Source: Fictibacillus nanhaiensis (GTDB lineage Bacteria; Bacillota; Bacilli; Bacillales; Fictibacillaceae). From it: DNA of 64,000 bases. The notes under the pieces were generated by a model, which saw only the letters and a program-made list of their open reading frames with translations, did not search any database and was not told the origin of the DNA. The stretch spans positions 62,001 through 126,000 of the forward strand of contig JAEACG010000006.1 of the NCBI GenBank assembly GCA_016401345.1. The letters are read 5' to 3'. A program made the position numbers and the translations under genes. Below, piece after piece: positions 62,527 through 64,000 of this stretch (position 1 is its first letter; each line of letters opens with the position of its first letter).

Positions 62527-64000
62527 ATGAAGCGCATTGCCCAAGTTGTAGCATTATTGGTATTCCTGCTTGTTCCGATCTACTCTACCGCTTCTGCATC
62601 TGTCCCTTATCAGACAGAAACGTTATCAGCAGACGGTCAGACGATTGAAACACAGACTGCCTACACACCGGTCGGCACCTTGTTGCCAGATGTTGAGATC
62701 ATGAACCCAGAAGATATTTTCTCTGATACAAAAGGAAACCTATATATAGCGGATTCTGCTGCAAAAAAGATTCTTGTCGCCGATAAGAACGGGAAATTTG
62801 TCCGCGAGATCGGGAAAGGTGTTCTTAAATCACCAACCGGCGTCTATGTGGACGAAAACGAAAAAATCTTTGTAGCGGATTATGAAGAAGAAAAGGTATT
62901 CCGCTTTTCACAAGACGGCAAGGTCGAAGAGCAATATGGAAAGCCAGATTCACCGCTTTTTGGTAAAAGCTCTTCTTTTAAACCGCAAAAAGTAGCGGTT
63001 GACCGCCGCGGCAGCATCTATGTGATCAGTGAAGGCTCAACGAACGGAATCATTCAGCTTAGTAAAGATGGCGGATTTCTCGGTTATTACGGTGTAAACA
63101 GCACAGAAGGATCGTTTGGCACGTTTTTGCAGAAGCTTCTCACTTCAGAGAGCAAAAAAGCAAATATGTTCATGAAGACACCTCCCGCGCCAGATAACAT
63201 AGCGCTTGATGATCAAGGTCTCGTCTATTCTGTGACAGAAGGGACGACGAACGAAGTCATCAAAAAGCTAAACGTTGCCGGAAAAAATATGCTGTTCCCG
63301 GATATTTCAGATGAGAAGTCGTTACAAGATATCGCGGTGGATCACGACGGAAATATGTTCGTCGTATCAAGCACCGGTGAGATCTATGAATATGACAGCT
63401 TCGGAAATTTGCTATTCATCTTCGGTGGTAAAGACGATGGAACAAACCGTCTTGGGTTGTTCAAACAGCCGACAGGCATCACGATCGATCCTGATGGCAG
63501 ATTGTACGTAACAGATAAAGAACGAGGCATGATTCAAGTCTTTGAATCTACTGCTTTTTCAAAACAAGTGCATGAAGGAATCGCGCTTTTTAAAGAAGGG
63601 CGTTATGTAGAAAGTCAGAAATATTGGGAAGAAGTGCTGAAGATGAACTCTTCGTTCGGTCTCGCGCATTCTGCCATGGGCTCTGCTTACTACAAACAGC
63701 AAGACTATGATAAAGCGCTAGAAGAGTATGAGTTTGCAAACGATGTGTACGGTTATTCCGACTCGTTCTGGGAAGTTCGTCACGCGTGGATGCAAGAGAA
63801 CCTGGAAACGGTGTTGTTCGCGTTAATTTTCTTCGTCATTTTGTACTATACCGTTAAAGTGATCGACAAAAAGAAAGGCATTTTGGATCAGCCTCGTAAT
63901 GGGTTGCGGGCGATTAAGAAACAAAGATTGATAGGAGAATTGCTCTTCCTATTCAAGTTCTTCCGTCATCCGATCGATAGTTTTTATTATCTGAAAAAGA
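62527..64000 (+). CDS. NHL-repeat, TPR and membrane protein, probably YIP1-type (3' truncated by window edge)
   Basis: The gene has an excellent ribosome binding site (AGGAGGGGGGAG) and runs off the window with no stop codon in 491 codons. A signal peptide (~1-27) is followed by an NHL-type beta-propeller (~55-340; NPEDIFSDTKGNLYIADS, SPTGVYVDENEKIFVADYEEEKVFRF, KQPTGITIDPDGRLYVTDKERG). Next come TPR-like helices (~340-410; ALFKEGRYVESQKYWEEVLKMN) and a membrane helix (~430-448; TVLFALIFFVILYYTVKVID). It ends FKFFRHPIDSFYYLKK, like the start of a YIP1 domain, which probably follows outside the window. It belongs to the GH35/ABC operon. Confidence 0.85.
   Translation, partial: MKRIAQVVALLVFLLVPIYSTASASVPYQTETLSADGQTIETQTAYTPVGTLLPDVEIMNPEDIFSDTKGNLYIADSAAKKILVADKNGKFVREIGKGVLKSPTGVYVDENEKIFVADYEEEKVFRFSQDGKVEEQYGKPDSPLFGKSSSFKPQKVAVDRRGSIYVISEGSTNGIIQLSKDGGFLGYYGVNSTEGSFGTFLQKLLTSESKKANMFMKTPPAPDNIALDDQGLVYSVTEGTTNEVIKKLNVAGKNMLFPDISDEKSLQDIAVDHDGNMFVVSSTGEIYEYDSFGNLLFIFGGKDDGTNRLGLFKQPTGITIDPDGRLYVTDKERGMIQVFESTAFSKQVHEGIALFKEGRYVESQKYWEEVLKMNSSFGLAHSAMGSAYYKQQDYDKALEEYEFANDVYGYSDSFWEVRHAWMQENLETVLFALIFFVILYYTVKVIDKKKGILDQPRNGLRAIKKQRLIGELLFLFKFFRHPIDSFYYLKK

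Noticed and set aside
1-64000. tRNA, rRNA, riboswitches and mobile elements
   Set aside because: No tRNA-like cloverleaf, ribosomal RNA segment, known riboswitch core (other than the rejected T-box-like stretch), integrase or transposase ORF was found by eye. A covariance-model scan could still find small RNAs.

Overview
The window looks like a chromosomal stretch from a Gram-positive, low-to-moderate GC, spore-forming Bacillaceae, possibly Fictibacillus-like (inference only). The signs are strong AGGAGG-type ribosome binding sites, sigma-A promoters, lipoboxes, cre-like sites, a Bacillus-type kip/pxp cluster, a B. cereus-type RsbK/RsbM/RsbY set, PssA and an LmrB-like exporter. No rRNA, tRNA, CRISPR array, integrase or transposase was seen. 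Both window ends cut through genes.

Layout: 1-10.4 kb is mixed housekeeping and accessory DNA: a GGDEF-EAL protein (5' truncated), an orphan RRNPP-type regulator, an ABC exporter behind an 18-codon leader ORF, small membrane proteins, a decayed gene, an orphan tail-fibre-like protein, a Nudix hydrolase and pssA. 10.7-19.4 kb is a hexosyl-glycerate operon: an RpiR regulator divergent from a PTS IIABC, then GH38 mannosidase, GH13_18 phosphorylase-like enzyme and glycerate kinase. 19.5-20.8 kb has a heptad-repeat protein and pxpA. 21.7-26.6 kb carries rsbK-rsbM and convergent rsbY. 27-31.7 kb is a D-threonate/erythronate-type operon (DeoR, acid-sugar kinase, PdxA2, GntP). 31.9-40.1 kb holds an RsbRD_N-PAS histidine kinase, an MFS exporter, a secreted pyroglutamyl-peptidase-like protein with Ser in place of Cys, BrkB and a YiiX-like hydrolase. 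40.1-43.9 kb is pxpB-pxpC-ycsG-ycsI, separated from pxpA. 44-52.6 kb is manA plus a LacI-controlled beta-mannoside cluster (ABC importer, DUF1861, GH130, ROK kinase), with an in-frame amber codon in one permease. 53.7-64 kb is a GH35 beta-galactosidase with a second importer that includes a 986-residue fusion binding protein and an NHL-TPR-membrane protein running off the window.

The genes work together mainly in sugar scavenging. The hexosyl-glycerate and beta-mannoside routes both give mannose or mannose-6-P, which ManA would send to fructose-6-P. Neither ABC importer has its own ATPase, so both probably use a shared MsmX-type ATPase encoded elsewhere.

The most unusual structure is in the intergenic DNA. 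Six loci carry arrays of a short conserved core repeated with a period of 21 bp (two helical turns), 35 units in all, with only two 1-nt slips. Four of them share a GGYGRAA core and end in the same hairpin-like element (ACGTGT...ACACGTACCGTAAAA). Two others use different cores (TTCACGGATAA and GACYCATAGA) with the same period. A second family of GC-rich, inverted-repeat-bounded elements occurs three times.
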